A stretch of DNA of 64,000 nt from Acetobacteraceae bacterium. GTDB taxonomy: Bacteria > Pseudomonadota > Alphaproteobacteria > Acetobacterales > Acetobacteraceae. Positions 25,039 through 36,438 of the stretch are shown here, one piece after another. The DNA lies in NCBI GenBank assembly GCA_027482245.1, contig JAIXWG010000052.1, forward strand, positions 62,001 to 126,000, read 5' to 3'. Numbering within the stretch: the stretch's first letter is position 1; each line of letters begins with the position of its first letter. Below the pieces are notes generated by a model. It was given only the letters and a program-made list of their open reading frames with translations, searched no databases and was not told the origin of the DNA. The translations under genes were made by a program, and so were the position numbers.

Positions 25039-26157
25039 TCACTGCGCCGATTCCGGCCGGATGCCGAGGCGCGAGAGCATGCCATGCCGCGCTTCCTCGT
25101 CCGGCATGATCTCCGCCAGCAACTCCGGCAGCGACATCCGCCCCCGCCGCACGGCTTCCTCCAGCGTGTAGGCGAGGGGGGAGTGCGGTTCGGTCGCGCG
25201 GAAGAAGTCGGCGATGCGCCCCAGTTCGCGCAGCGCATCCTCCCGCGTTCGGATCGGCCCTGCGCCGCCGCCGCCGGCCATCACGGCCACCGGGCCGGAC
25301 GCCGTGGCGCCCGCGGGCCCGGGCTCCGATGCCTCATCCTCTGCCGAAGCGGTCTCCGCCTCCGGCCCCAGCAGCCGGCGCGTCACGGCGATGATGCGCT
25401 CCAGCACCACCACGACGTTGCGGGTGGAAGGGGATTCGGCGCCGAAGCGGTCTTCCGTCACCGCCTCCATCGCGCGCCAGGCCTCCAGCGCCGCCTCCGC
25501 GGAGGTGGCGACGCCCGACAGGAAGGAGCGGTCGAGCCGTGCCTCGGCCTCCAGCGTCGCGAGTTCCGGCACGCCCGCGTCGCGGCGCGCCTGGCGCCGC
25601 TCCTCGTTGACGATGCCGTCCGTCTCCTCCGCCTGGTCCCACTGGTAGAGGCCAAGCGGCGATCCGTCGGCGCGACGGAACAGCGGGAGCCGCCGGAGCG
25701 GCTGCATGACCGTGCCGTCCACGCCCGCGCCGGCCAGTCCGCCGATCGGCGCCGACCGGCCATCCAGCCCTTCGTCATCCGGCAGCGGGAAGGCCCAGTC
25801 CCAGTAGCTGTCGCACAGGCTGCGGATCAGGGTCGCGCCGGCCGCCAGGCCATCAAGCCCGTGCAGCCGCACCAGCGCCTCGGTCAGCCAGGCCGCGATC
25901 TCCAGGTCCTTGCTGCGCGATGCCAGCGCGTCGGTGCCGATGCGCGCCACGTCGCGCCAGCCATCGGCGACGGGTGCCTCCGTATCGCCATCCGCGTCGC
26001 GCGCCCGTTCCTCCGCCCGCGCCGCAGCACGCGCATCGCGCAGGCGCTGATAGGGCGAGGAGGGCGAGTAGTCCGAACGCAGATCCTGGCCTGCGCCGCC
26101 ATCGCTGTCGTCCAGCGGCGCGAGCAGCGCGTCGATATCGATGGGATGCCCCGTCAT
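25039..26157 (-). CDS. tssA: T6SS assembly protein TssA
   Basis: A 372-residue TssA/ImpA protein with the N-terminal ImpA domain: IDIDALLAPLDD, GQDLRSDYSP, then DVARIGTDALASRSKDLEIAAWLTEAL and YWDWAFPLPDDEGLDGR. The C-terminal part (about 250-370) is variable with a Pro/Ala linker and ends in a short helical domain. TssA primes assembly of the baseplate and sheath. The ATG at 26157 marks the family-like start; the open frame upstream has no similarity. It is divergent from clpV with a 173-bp gap and is followed by tssB after 193 bases. Confidence 0.9.
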   Translation of the reverse strand: MTGHPIDIDALLAPLDDSDGGAGQDLRSDYSPSSPYQRLRDARAAARAEERARDADGDTEAPVADGWRDVARIGTDALASRSKDLEIAAWLTEALVRLHGLDGLAAGATLIRSLCDSYWDWAFPLPDDEGLDGRSAPIGGLAGAGVDGTVMQPLRRLPLFRRADGSPLGLYQWDQAEETDGIVNEERRQARRDAGVPELATLEAEARLDRSFLSGVATSAEAALEAWRAMEAVTEDRFGAESPSTRNVVVVLERIIAVTRRLLGPEAETASAEDEASEPGPAGATASGPVAVMAGGGGAGPIRTREDALRELGRIADFFRATEPHSPLAYTLEEAVRRGRMSLPELLAEIMPDEEARHGMLSRLGIRPESAQ

Positions 26158-26201
26158 GTCGTCCCTATAGCCTCGCCCCGGCGTGACTTTTGTGTTGCGC
26201 T

Positions 26202-26222
26202 GTTTCGCGCGCCTTGTTTCGC
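26202..26222. promoter_or_regulatory. Repeated GTTTCGC motif between tssA and clpV
   Basis: GTTTCGCG at 26202-26209 and GTTTCGC at 26216-26222 lie in the divergent tssA/clpV regulatory gap, preceded by a near match GTTGCGC at 26194. A faint sigma-54-like string overlaps this area but lacks the second G of the -24 element. Candidate regulatory site shared with the tssB and vgrG upstream gaps. Confidence 0.35.
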
Positions 26223-26330
26223 TCTGGACCCGCAACCGCGCGTTGTGGATGCTGTCACCCGTCAGCCTGCCATCGGCCGGCGACGCGGACCAGCGGGTTT
26301 TTCGCCGGCACGGCAAGGGATAACGTTCGA

Positions 26331-28985
<2,655 letters not shown>

Positions 28986-29050
28986 GGGCCCCGCGGCCGA
29001 GGCAGACCGAGGCGGGGACGGCCAACAACCCAGCAGCGAAGGAACGGACC

Positions 29051-29530
29051 ATGGCTGTTTTTCTGAAGTACGGCGCCCTGAAGGGCGAGGTGACCGCCGA
29101 CGGCTACAAGGAATGGGCGGAGTGCCACAGCTTCCAGTGGGGCGTCGGCCGCGGCATCTCGTCCGGTGTCGGCGGCGGGTCGAAGCGTGAGGCGACGGCG
29201 CCGAGCGTCAGCGAGATCGTGGTCACGAAGACCATGGACGGCTTCTCCCCCCTCGTGCTGAAGGAAGCGATCGGCGGCAAGGCCACGAAGGTCGAGCTTC
29301 ACCTGACGCAGACCGACAACAACGGCAAGCACATCGCCTACCAGAAGTACATCCTCGAGAATGCGCTGGTCAGCGGCTACAGCATCAGCGCCGGCGGGGA
29401 CCGTCCGAGCGAGTCGATCTCGCTGAACTTCGTCAAGTTCGACAGCGAGTACCTCAAGATCGACGACGCGTTCAAGTCGACTACGACGGGCCACGTCATC
29501 TACGACCTGTCCACCGCGAAGATGGGCTGA
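29051..29530 (+). CDS. hcp: T6SS tube protein Hcp (TssD)
   Basis: A 159-residue Hcp1-family protein, the ring subunit of the secreted inner tube. Landmarks are VFLKYGALKGEVTADGYKEW, CHSFQWGVGRGIS, the loop SKREATAPSVSEIVVTK and the C-terminal VKFDSEYLKIDD. The gene has GAAGGAACGGACC before its ATG and is followed by three consecutive hairpins, the last with a T run, as expected for a highly expressed single transcript end. It follows clpV and converges on the caspase-like gene. Confidence 0.97.
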   Translation: MAVFLKYGALKGEVTADGYKEWAECHSFQWGVGRGISSGVGGGSKREATAPSVSEIVVTKTMDGFSPLVLKEAIGGKATKVELHLTQTDNNGKHIAYQKYILENALVSGYSISAGGDRPSESISLNFVKFDSEYLKIDDAFKSTTTGHVIYDLSTAKMG

Positions 29531-29607
29531 CGGTCGTGACCGCGCCGGGGGAAACCCCGGCGCCCGCCGAGGTCCCGGAACGCCGCGCCCCGAAGGCGCG
29601 GCGTTTT
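29531..29607 (+). terminator. Triple hairpin with rho-independent terminator after hcp
   Basis: Three stems stand back to back. CGGTC-GT-GACCG (29531-29542) comes first. GCGCCGGGG-GAAA-CCCCGGCGC (29542-29563) is a nine-pair stem with a GNRA tetraloop. CGCCGCGCC-CCGAA-GGCGCGGCG (29581-29603) is followed by TTTT, a canonical intrinsic terminator on the plus strand. It separates hcp from the convergent caspase-like gene. Confidence 0.85.
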
Positions 29608-29612
29608 CGTGT

Positions 29613-32567
29613 TCAGCGGGGCACCACCGCGATGGGGAAGCTGCGCAGCTCTCGGCTCGCGGTACGGAAGACGGCGTCCTGGCTGTGCTGCTTCTCCCGC
29701 GCCAGCTGCGGCACGCGGCGCATCACCCATTCGCCCAACGCCAGGGCGCTGACACGGCCTTCGGCGTCGGTCGCCGCACGGCCCTGCAGGGCCTCGCGCA
29801 CCGCGTAGGCGAAGACGCCGTTGCGGTCGTCGTAGCTGTCCAGCGCCTCCTGCACCGAAGTCGAGGCCGCCAGCAGGAAGCGCCCCGTCTCGTTCCCCAG
29901 TGCCGAGAGCTGGTCCATCGTCAGCTGGCCGGCGTGGCAAGTATCCAGCAGCAGCAGCCCATCCCGCGCCCGGATGCGCGCGATGGCGGCGACCAGCTGC
30001 GAATCCTCGATCCCCTGTCGCCGCAGCGTGGTCCAGTTGGTGGTGTCCGTGACGTCATGCGGCAGGAAGAGGAAGCGCTGGTCGGGTTCCGTGCGCACGC
30101 CGTGGCCGGCGATGTAGAGGATGAAGGTGTCGGTCGGCAGCGTCGTCCGCGCCACCTCCTCCAGCGCATCCAGCACGCCGCGCCGCGTCGCCTGGCGGTC
30201 CCGCAGCACGGTCACGCGCACGTCGCGGAACAGCGTGCCGGCGCGGGCGCGCAGCGTATCCGCCACCACCTGCGCGTCGGGCACGGCGTAGTTCAGGTTC
30301 AGTGCGGCATTGGCGTATTCGTTGACGCCGATCGCCAGCACGATCAGGCGCCCCGCATCCGGCGCGGGCTCTGGCTCGCCCGCGCGCCGCACCTCCAGCG
30401 CCGGTCCTTCCGCGAACAGCGCACGGTCCTCCGCATAGAGTCGCGTGGTCACGCGGTTGGCGCCGGCATCCAGCGGCACCTCCGCCTGCATCTGCCCGGC
30501 CGTCGCCTCCGCCCGCACCGCGATCCGGTCATTCACCAGGACGTCGAGCGGCCCGAGGCCGAGGCCGCGATCGGTGATGGCGAAGCCAAGGCGCAGCGCC
30601 GTCGCGTCCGCCGGCAGGCTGCGCGCATCCCAGGCGACGGGCGTGCAGCCCGCCGGCGTCACGGCACAGGCGCTGCGCGGCGCCAGCACCGGCAGGCGGC
30701 CGACGCGCGCGCGCAACTCGCCCAACTGCGCCAGGCGTTCCCGCGCCGGCGCGCCATCGCCGGCGATGCGGGCGCGCACGGCGGCAGGCGCATAGAGCGC
30801 GCGATAGGCCTGCTGGAAGCTGGCCCATTCCGGCGTCTGCGCCCGCCCGCCATTGAGGTGCAGGCCCACCAGTTCCTGGCCGCCATTGGGCGCGTGGTCG
30901 AACAGCCCCTCCGGCGTCCACAGCACCCAGCGCAACGACTGGGCGTGGATGAACAGCGCCGCCTGTTCCACGATCCGCCCGGCGCCGATCCGCCACCAGC
31001 GCAGCGTGCCATCGCCCAGCGCGCCGACCGCGATGTCGCCCGCGATGGTCAGCCCCCAGACGGCGCCGGGGACGGGGAGGGAGGCCAGGGCGCGGCCGCC
31101 GGCATCGAACAGCCGCAGGCTGTTGTCGGTGCCGATCAGCACCCCCGCATCATCCGCCAGCAGCGCCGCGCTGCGGGAGAATTCGCCGTCGCCGAGGCGC
31201 AGCGGCACCTGGCCGATTCGCGGCCTGTTGGCGTTGCGCCAATCCGCCAGCGGCAGGCGCGGGCTGTTGGTGCGGCCGGGCGCGAAGCCGGCGCCGTCGC
31301 CCGCATCCCGCGTCAGCGCGCCGGCCAGCGCGTCGAAGACCAGGGGCCCATCGCCCGGCCGCAGCGAGATCCGGATCCGCGTGCCGTCGGCGGAGGTCGT
31401 CAGCGCGGCGCCGGTGTTGCGGAAATCGGCGCCCGCCGGCCGCGGCGCCAGCGCCAGCGTGCCATCCGGCGCGATGCGGCCCCAACCCGGATCGGCCGCG
31501 GCATAGGCGACGCCGCCGCCCGGCAGCGCGATGAGGTGCGCGATGGCGTCGCGCGCCGCGGCGATGTCGGTGGCGGGGCCCAGGCCGAAATCGGTCCAGC
31601 GGCGAATGACGAAGTCGCGCCGCGCCTCCGCCGCGCCGGCCGCGGTGCCGGGCGCCGCGATGCCGCGCGCACCGGCCGCCGGCGCCGCGCGACGCGCATA
31701 GCCGGCCGCGTGAAGCTGCACGCCGCCGCGCCCGTCATGCGCCCAGGTGACGGCGGGCAGGCCCTCGCCCGCCAGGCCGGCGGTGTCGGGGACGAAAAGG
31801 CTGCGCAGGTCGCTTGCGGCCATCACCTCGACGCGCAGCCGATCCTCGAAGCCCAGCGCCAGCAGCGCGCCATCGGGCGACCAGGCCAGGCCGAAGGGCC
31901 GTCCGCCCTGCACCGGCGCGCGATCGGCCGTCTTGCGCCCGTTGCGGTCATAGACGCGCAGCCTGCCATCCGCGCCGCTCGCCGCCAGGCGATCGCCGGC
32001 GGGATCGAAGGCCACCATGCGCGCGGGGGCGGTGAAGCCCGTATCCTCCCACAGCGGCGTGCCGTTGCGCGCGTCCCAGACGCGGATGCCCGCCCGCCCG
32101 CCGAGTGCCGCCGCCACGCGCGTTCCGTCGGCGGAGACGGCGAGATGCTGCACCGGCGCCGGCAGGCCGGGCAGGCGCGCCACCAGCCGCCCGGCCGCGG
32201 TGTCGAAGAGGTAGATGGCGAAGTTGCGGTCCCAGGCGGCGCCGGTCCAGCCGGCGGCGAAGGCGCGCCTTCCGTCGGGGGAGAGCGCGACGGCGTAGAG
32301 CTCCCCCTCCGCCTCCGTCCCGATCGGGGGGCGCAGCACGGCGCGCAGCGTGCCATCGGGCAGGTCCCAGAGGCGCAGCGTCTTGTCGTCTGACACGCTG
32401 GCGAGGATGCGGCCCTCGGCATCCGTCGCCAGGCGGGCGACGGGCGCGGTATGGGCCGCGGCCTCCACCCGCAGGAAGGGCTGCTGCGGCGGCTCCGGCG
32501 CGCCCTGCGCCAGGGCCCCGCCGATCGTCGCCAGCAGAAGGAAGGCCGCGGCCGCCAGACCGCGCAT
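29613..32567 (-). CDS. Exported WD40-repeat caspase-like (peptidase C14) protein
   Basis: A 984-residue protein. The signal peptide (about 1-21, ending GALAQ) points to the periplasm. Residues about 35-560 hold WD40-like propeller repeats (for example DDKTLRLWDLPDG, GIRVWDARNG, DGRLRVYDRNG, DGTLRWWRIG). A linker with a possible beta-sandwich follows. A C-terminal caspase/metacaspase p20-like domain (about 740-960) has catalytic His822 in YIAGHGV and Cys877 in LLDTCHAG, so the dyad is intact. It lies 2 bases behind the lipoprotein gene and is surely co-transcribed with it. The pair sits inside the T6SS island between hcp and vgrG. Substrate and role are unknown. Confidence 0.85.
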   Translation of the reverse strand: MRGLAAAAFLLLATIGGALAQGAPEPPQQPFLRVEAAAHTAPVARLATDAEGRILASVSDDKTLRLWDLPDGTLRAVLRPPIGTEAEGELYAVALSPDGRRAFAAGWTGAAWDRNFAIYLFDTAAGRLVARLPGLPAPVQHLAVSADGTRVAAALGGRAGIRVWDARNGTPLWEDTGFTAPARMVAFDPAGDRLAASGADGRLRVYDRNGRKTADRAPVQGGRPFGLAWSPDGALLALGFEDRLRVEVMAASDLRSLFVPDTAGLAGEGLPAVTWAHDGRGGVQLHAAGYARRAAPAAGARGIAAPGTAAGAAEARRDFVIRRWTDFGLGPATDIAAARDAIAHLIALPGGGVAYAAADPGWGRIAPDGTLALAPRPAGADFRNTGAALTTSADGTRIRISLRPGDGPLVFDALAGALTRDAGDGAGFAPGRTNSPRLPLADWRNANRPRIGQVPLRLGDGEFSRSAALLADDAGVLIGTDNSLRLFDAGGRALASLPVPGAVWGLTIAGDIAVGALGDGTLRWWRIGAGRIVEQAALFIHAQSLRWVLWTPEGLFDHAPNGGQELVGLHLNGGRAQTPEWASFQQAYRALYAPAAVRARIAGDGAPARERLAQLGELRARVGRLPVLAPRSACAVTPAGCTPVAWDARSLPADATALRLGFAITDRGLGLGPLDVLVNDRIAVRAEATAGQMQAEVPLDAGANRVTTRLYAEDRALFAEGPALEVRRAGEPEPAPDAGRLIVLAIGVNEYANAALNLNYAVPDAQVVADTLRARAGTLFRDVRVTVLRDRQATRRGVLDALEEVARTTLPTDTFILYIAGHGVRTEPDQRFLFLPHDVTDTTNWTTLRRQGIEDSQLVAAIARIRARDGLLLLDTCHAGQLTMDQLSALGNETGRFLLAASTSVQEALDSYDDRNGVFAYAVREALQGRAATDAEGRVSALALGEWVMRRVPQLAREKQHSQDAVFRTASRELRSFPIAVVPR

Positions 32568-32569
32568 GG

Positions 32570-33655
32570 TCAGCTCGCCAGTTCGAAGCCCGCGCCCTGC
32601 GCGAGACGCTCGGTGTTCTCGAGGCTATGCGAGAAATTGTCACGCCGCGCGATGTTGGAGGCGGCGAGGGAGCGGAAATCCGTGCCCGTGCTGGCGCTGG
32701 GCTGGGGCGGCGCGGCGCCGAGCGTCCGCGCCTCGGGGAACGCGCTGGACGGCGCGTAGCCGCGCACGCCGGACGCCGTCTCCACCATGGTGAAGCCGTT
32801 GTAGGAGGGGCGGAGCGTCACAGGCTCCCGCGCCGAGATCTGCGTCACTTCCGGCGCATTCGGGTCCGGCCGCAGCTTGAGCGCGACGGGTGCGCGCGCC
32901 TGCACCGGCACGGCGCGGGATACGCGGGCGCCTGACAGGACCTGGTCCTTGGTGCCGGGGGCGATGTTCTCGATCGCGACGTCGAATTGCTGGCCGCGCT
33001 CGCCGATCTTGTCGTTGATGCTGCGCGCCAGCGCCAGGTCGCGCTGCGTGCGGGCGCGGACGTCGGCCAGCTGCGCTTCCGCCTGCGGGCGCGTCACCTG
33101 GCCGGCGCGGAAGGCCTGGCGGATGCGCTGAGCGGTGCCGAATCGGCAATCCATCAGCTGGGTGTAGGCGATCCAGGTGCGGTCGAGCTGCGCATTCTCC
33201 GCCGCCAGGTCGTTGGCGACGGCGGTGTTGAGCGAGGCCTGGTCCTGCGCCTGCTGCTGGCGGGCGGAGAAGTAGCCGGCCGTGCCGCCCACCACCGCGC
33301 CGCCGACCGCGCCGATCGCGGCGCCGGCGGCGATGTTGCGCCCGCGCCCGCCGGAGGCCGCGGCCAGCAGTGCACCCAGCGCCGCGCCGCCGACCGCGCC
33401 GATCGCGGCGCCGCGGATGATGTCCTCCGCGAAGAAGTTGCCGGTGCTGTCCAGGGCGACGACTTGCGCGCGGCAGGCATCCGTCCCGTCATCCGCGCCG
33501 ATCCGGCCTTCCCGCGTGCTGACGCAGGCCGTCAGCATGGCGGCTGCCGTCAGCACGGCGATGCCGCGCTGCAGTCGCCCCCGCCGCGCGGGCTCAGCCG
33601 CTGGCGCCAGCGAAAGGGCCGGCGGGAGGGAAAGCGGAGCGGGCGTGGTCGACAT
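32570..33655 (-). CDS. Glycine-zipper lipoprotein with SH3-like C-terminus
   Basis: A 361-residue putative lipoprotein. The hydrophobic GIAVLTAAAM segment ends in a lipobox LTAC with Cys44, though the preceding basic region is unusually long. Two glycine-zipper stretches (GAAIGAVGGAALGALLAA and GAAIGAVGGAVVGG, about 80-130) suggest membrane insertion or oligomerisation. A helical region (about 135-235) and a small SH3-like domain (about 260-310) follow. The ATG at 33655 was preferred; the frame continues to 33844 without signal-like residues. First gene of a pair with the caspase-like gene, divergent from vgrG. A stand-in for the missing TssJ is conceivable but unproven. Confidence 0.72.
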   Translation of the reverse strand: MSTTPAPLSLPPALSLAPAAEPARRGRLQRGIAVLTAAAMLTACVSTREGRIGADDGTDACRAQVVALDSTGNFFAEDIIRGAAIGAVGGAALGALLAAASGGRGRNIAAGAAIGAVGGAVVGGTAGYFSARQQQAQDQASLNTAVANDLAAENAQLDRTWIAYTQLMDCRFGTAQRIRQAFRAGQVTRPQAEAQLADVRARTQRDLALARSINDKIGERGQQFDVAIENIAPGTKDQVLSGARVSRAVPVQARAPVALKLRPDPNAPEVTQISAREPVTLRPSYNGFTMVETASGVRGYAPSSAFPEARTLGAAPPQPSASTGTDFRSLAASNIARRDNFSHSLENTERLAQGAGFELAS

Positions 33656-33678
33656 GGCGCTGCCTTCGGTAACCGACT

Positions 33679-33686
33679 GTTTCGCG
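33679..33686. promoter_or_regulatory. GTTTCGCG motif in the vgrG/lipoprotein divergent gap
   Basis: A single GTTTCGCG, here extended to the palindrome TTCGCGAA, lies in the 206-bp gap between the leftward lipoprotein-caspase pair and the rightward vgrG operon. The same word occurs upstream of tssB and between tssA and clpV. Confidence 0.3.
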
Positions 33687-33861
33687 AAGGCTATCAGCCC
33701 TTTCGGCCCTGGGCCATCCCGGAATGCGGCCCGCGCAGCATGGCGCAACACGCGACACGAAGCAGGCCTTGCTTTCGCAACCGCAGCGGCGTGTCTATCC
33801 TGGCTCGCAACGCGATCCGGTCCTTGCCACCACGGGGACTGCAACGGAGGGCCCGCCTGGC

Positions 33862-35844
33862 ATGCAGCCTCCCCGACTACTGACGATCAAGACACCCCTC
33901 GGGGACGGTGCGCTGACCGTGGTGAAGCTCAGCGTGATCGAGGAAGTGGGGCTGACCTACGCCATCGAGGCCGAGGTGCTGGGCAAGGATCCCGCCCTGC
34001 TGCCGGAGAAGATGCTGAACGTCGACGTCACCGTCACCGTCACGCAGGCGGGGCCGAGCCCCTTCGTGCGGCACTTCCACGGCACGGTGGCGGAATTCCG
34101 CAAGCTGGCGCCGGGCGCCGCCGGGCGCATGACCTACCGGCTGGTCGCCGTGCCCTATCTCTGGCGGCTCGGCCTGCGGCGGAACTGCCGCATCTGGCAG
34201 GACCGTTCGGTCAAGGACATCGTCACGGCCGTGCTGAAGGACCACGGCCTGCCGGCGCCGACCTGGCACATGGTGGAAGCCGAGCCGATTCCCTACTGCA
34301 CCCAGTTCAACGAGACCGACCTCGCCTTCGTCTCCCGCCTGCTGGAGGAGCACGGGCTGACCTACTTCTTCAAGCACAGCGCCGGCGGCCACGAACTCTG
34401 CATCGCCGGCGCCGCCTCCTCCTTCCCCCAGGACGACCGCATCGACCAGACCGCGCATCACGAGGACGCCGACCTCAACACCTATGGCAACTGGCGCCGG
34501 ATGAACCGCACGCGCAGCTTCATCACCCGCTTCGAGGACATGGATACGGACCGCAGCAAGCCGTCCGAGGTGCTCAGCTCCTCCCGCCCCACGCGGACCT
34601 ATTTCGAGGAGCCGAACATGCCGGGCGCCGGGGAGAACTACTTCTGGCCCGGCGGCATGAGCACGCGGCCCGGCCTCGACACCGCCGAGGTGGCGATGAG
34701 CGACCAGGAGGCGCGGAGCGAGGAATACAGCGCCACCGCCATCGATCCGCGCAACACCCCCGGCAGCCGCGTCGTCATCAAGGTGGACCTGGAGGACGGG
34801 ACCAGCCGGTCCCGCCAGTTCATCATCACCAGCGCCCGGCACGAAGCGGTCGATACCTCCGGCCTGGTCGCGGGCTCCGGCACGGTGGAGAGCTACCGCA
34901 GCTCGCTCACCTTCGCCTTCGCGGGCCGCCGCTGGGTGCCGCCACCCCGCTATCCGCGTCCCGCCATGCCCGGCATGCATTCGGCCAAGGTGACGGGCCC
35001 GCCGGGTGAGAAGATCCATGTCGACGAGTTCGGCCGCATCAAGGTGAAGTTCCGCTGGGACCGCTGGGGGAAGGATGACGACACCTCCTCCTGCTGGGTG
35101 CGGGTCATGCAGTCGGTCGCCGGCAGCTGGGGCGGCGCCTGGTACCTGCCGCGCGTGGGGGATGAGGTGCTGGTCGCCTTCCTCGATGGTGATCCCGACA
35201 GGCCTGTCGTCGTCGGCTCCGTCTATGGCAAAGACTCCAAGCCGCCCTTCCCGCTGCCCGCGAACAAGACGCAATCGGGCTACGTCACGCGCAGCTACAA
35301 GTCGGACAGCGCCGCCGATTCCAACCAGCTGCGCTTCGAGGACAAGAAGGGGGCGGAGGAGGTTCTCCTCCATGCCCAGAAGAACCTGACGGTCGAGGTC
35401 GAGAACAACGAACTCCGCACCGTCGGCCACGACCAGACGGAAACGGTGCAGAACGCGCGCACCGTCACCATCAAGGACAGCGACGACAAGCTGACGCTGG
35501 AGAAGGGCAACCGCGAGGACACGATCAAGCTGGGCAACGACACCCTCTCGATCGATACCGGCAACCGCTCCACGACCCTCAAGATGGGCAATGATTCGAC
35601 GCAGCTGAAGATGGGCAACATGTCCATCAAGTGCGACCTCGGCGCCGTGACGATCGAGGCGATGCAGAGCATCACGCTGAAGGTCGGCCAGTCCTCCATC
35701 GTGGTGGACCAGACCGGCGTGACCATCAAGGGGATGATGATCCAAACCGAGGCCCAGCTCCTCCACAAGCTCAAGACCCTCATGCTGCAGGAAAAGGCGG
35801 ATGCCATGGTGCAGCTTGAGGGCGGCATCGTGATGATCAACTGA
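33862..35844 (+). CDS. vgrG: T6SS spike protein VgrG (TssI)
   Basis: A 660-residue VgrG. The gp27/gp44-like part (about 1-380) opens with LLTIKTPLGDGALTVVKLS and includes ETDLAFVSRLLEEHGLTYFF. The gp5-type OB-fold is near 390-460 (HVDEFGRIKVKFRWDRWG, SWGGAWYLPRVGDEVLVAFLDGD). The C-terminal beta-helix (about 490-660) has short repeats such as KLGND, KMGND and KMGNMS. No effector domain is fused at the end. The ATG at 33862 has GGAGGG upstream; the frame opens earlier at 33724 without family similarity. First gene of the long rightward operon to pppA. Confidence 0.95.
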   Translation: MQPPRLLTIKTPLGDGALTVVKLSVIEEVGLTYAIEAEVLGKDPALLPEKMLNVDVTVTVTQAGPSPFVRHFHGTVAEFRKLAPGAAGRMTYRLVAVPYLWRLGLRRNCRIWQDRSVKDIVTAVLKDHGLPAPTWHMVEAEPIPYCTQFNETDLAFVSRLLEEHGLTYFFKHSAGGHELCIAGAASSFPQDDRIDQTAHHEDADLNTYGNWRRMNRTRSFITRFEDMDTDRSKPSEVLSSSRPTRTYFEEPNMPGAGENYFWPGGMSTRPGLDTAEVAMSDQEARSEEYSATAIDPRNTPGSRVVIKVDLEDGTSRSRQFIITSARHEAVDTSGLVAGSGTVESYRSSLTFAFAGRRWVPPPRYPRPAMPGMHSAKVTGPPGEKIHVDEFGRIKVKFRWDRWGKDDDTSSCWVRVMQSVAGSWGGAWYLPRVGDEVLVAFLDGDPDRPVVVGSVYGKDSKPPFPLPANKTQSGYVTRSYKSDSAADSNQLRFEDKKGAEEVLLHAQKNLTVEVENNELRTVGHDQTETVQNARTVTIKDSDDKLTLEKGNREDTIKLGNDTLSIDTGNRSTTLKMGNDSTQLKMGNMSIKCDLGAVTIEAMQSITLKVGQSSIVVDQTGVTIKGMMIQTEAQLLHKLKTLMLQEKADAMVQLEGGIVMIN

Positions 35845-35846
35845 CC

Positions 35847-36437
35847 ATGGCCGAGACCCTTCCCAAGCTGGCCTCCCCGCTTCCGCCGCTGCTGCCGCGG
35901 CTGGAGCTCGAGCCGCCGGCGCTGTCTCTGATCGAAGGCCTGGCCACCGCCGCCGAGGGCATCCTGAAGCTGGAGGCCGCGGGCCTCAGGAACGAGGCCG
36001 CGCGGCTCGCCGCCCATGCGCTGCCGAAGCGGGAAGCCGTGTGGTGGGGCTGCATGTGCGCCCGCGCCGTGCCGGACCCCGCGCTGCTGCCCGTCGATGC
36101 CGATGCCCTGTTGGCGGCCGAGGCCTGGGTCCGCAAGCCGAATGAGGAGACGCTGCGCCGCGCGGCGATGGAGGCGGCACAGCGCACCGCCTTCCGGTCG
36201 CCGGAGGCCTGGGCCGCCGTCGGCGCCTTCTGGTCCGGTGGCAGCATGGCGCCGGCGGGCCAGCCCGTGGTGCCGCCGCCGGACCACCTGACGGGCGTCG
36301 CCGTCAGCGGCGGCGTCGTTTTGGCCGCCGTGCGGCTGCGGCCGGAACGGGCGCAGGACCGCCTGGCGCGCTTCCTCGTCGCCGCGCGGGACATCGCGGC
36401 CGGCGGCGCGGGCCGCATCGCGCCGGAGGAGAATTGA
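35847..36437 (+). CDS. VgrG/PAAR-linked accessory protein of unknown function (DUF6931-like)
   Basis: A 196-residue, Ala/Leu-rich, mostly helical soluble protein placed 2 bases after vgrG and directly before the PAAR gene. The motif REAVWWGCMCAR and the helix AHALPKREAV recall a small family I know as DUF6931, but this match is from memory and tentative. No signal peptide, transmembrane helix or catalytic motif is seen. Position suggests an adaptor or chaperone that helps load PAAR or cargo on VgrG. Confidence 0.7.
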   Translation: MAETLPKLASPLPPLLPRLELEPPALSLIEGLATAAEGILKLEAAGLRNEAARLAAHALPKREAVWWGCMCARAVPDPALLPVDADALLAAEAWVRKPNEETLRRAAMEAAQRTAFRSPEAWAAVGAFWSGGSMAPAGQPVVPPPDHLTGVAVSGGVVLAAVRLRPERAQDRLARFLVAARDIAAGGAGRIAPEEN

Positions 36438-36438
36438 G

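Noticed and set aside
26186..26201. Sigma-54-like promoter string between tssA and clpV
   Set aside because: The TTGC part of the -12 box fits, but the -24 box reads TGACTT rather than TGGCAC and lacks the key second G.
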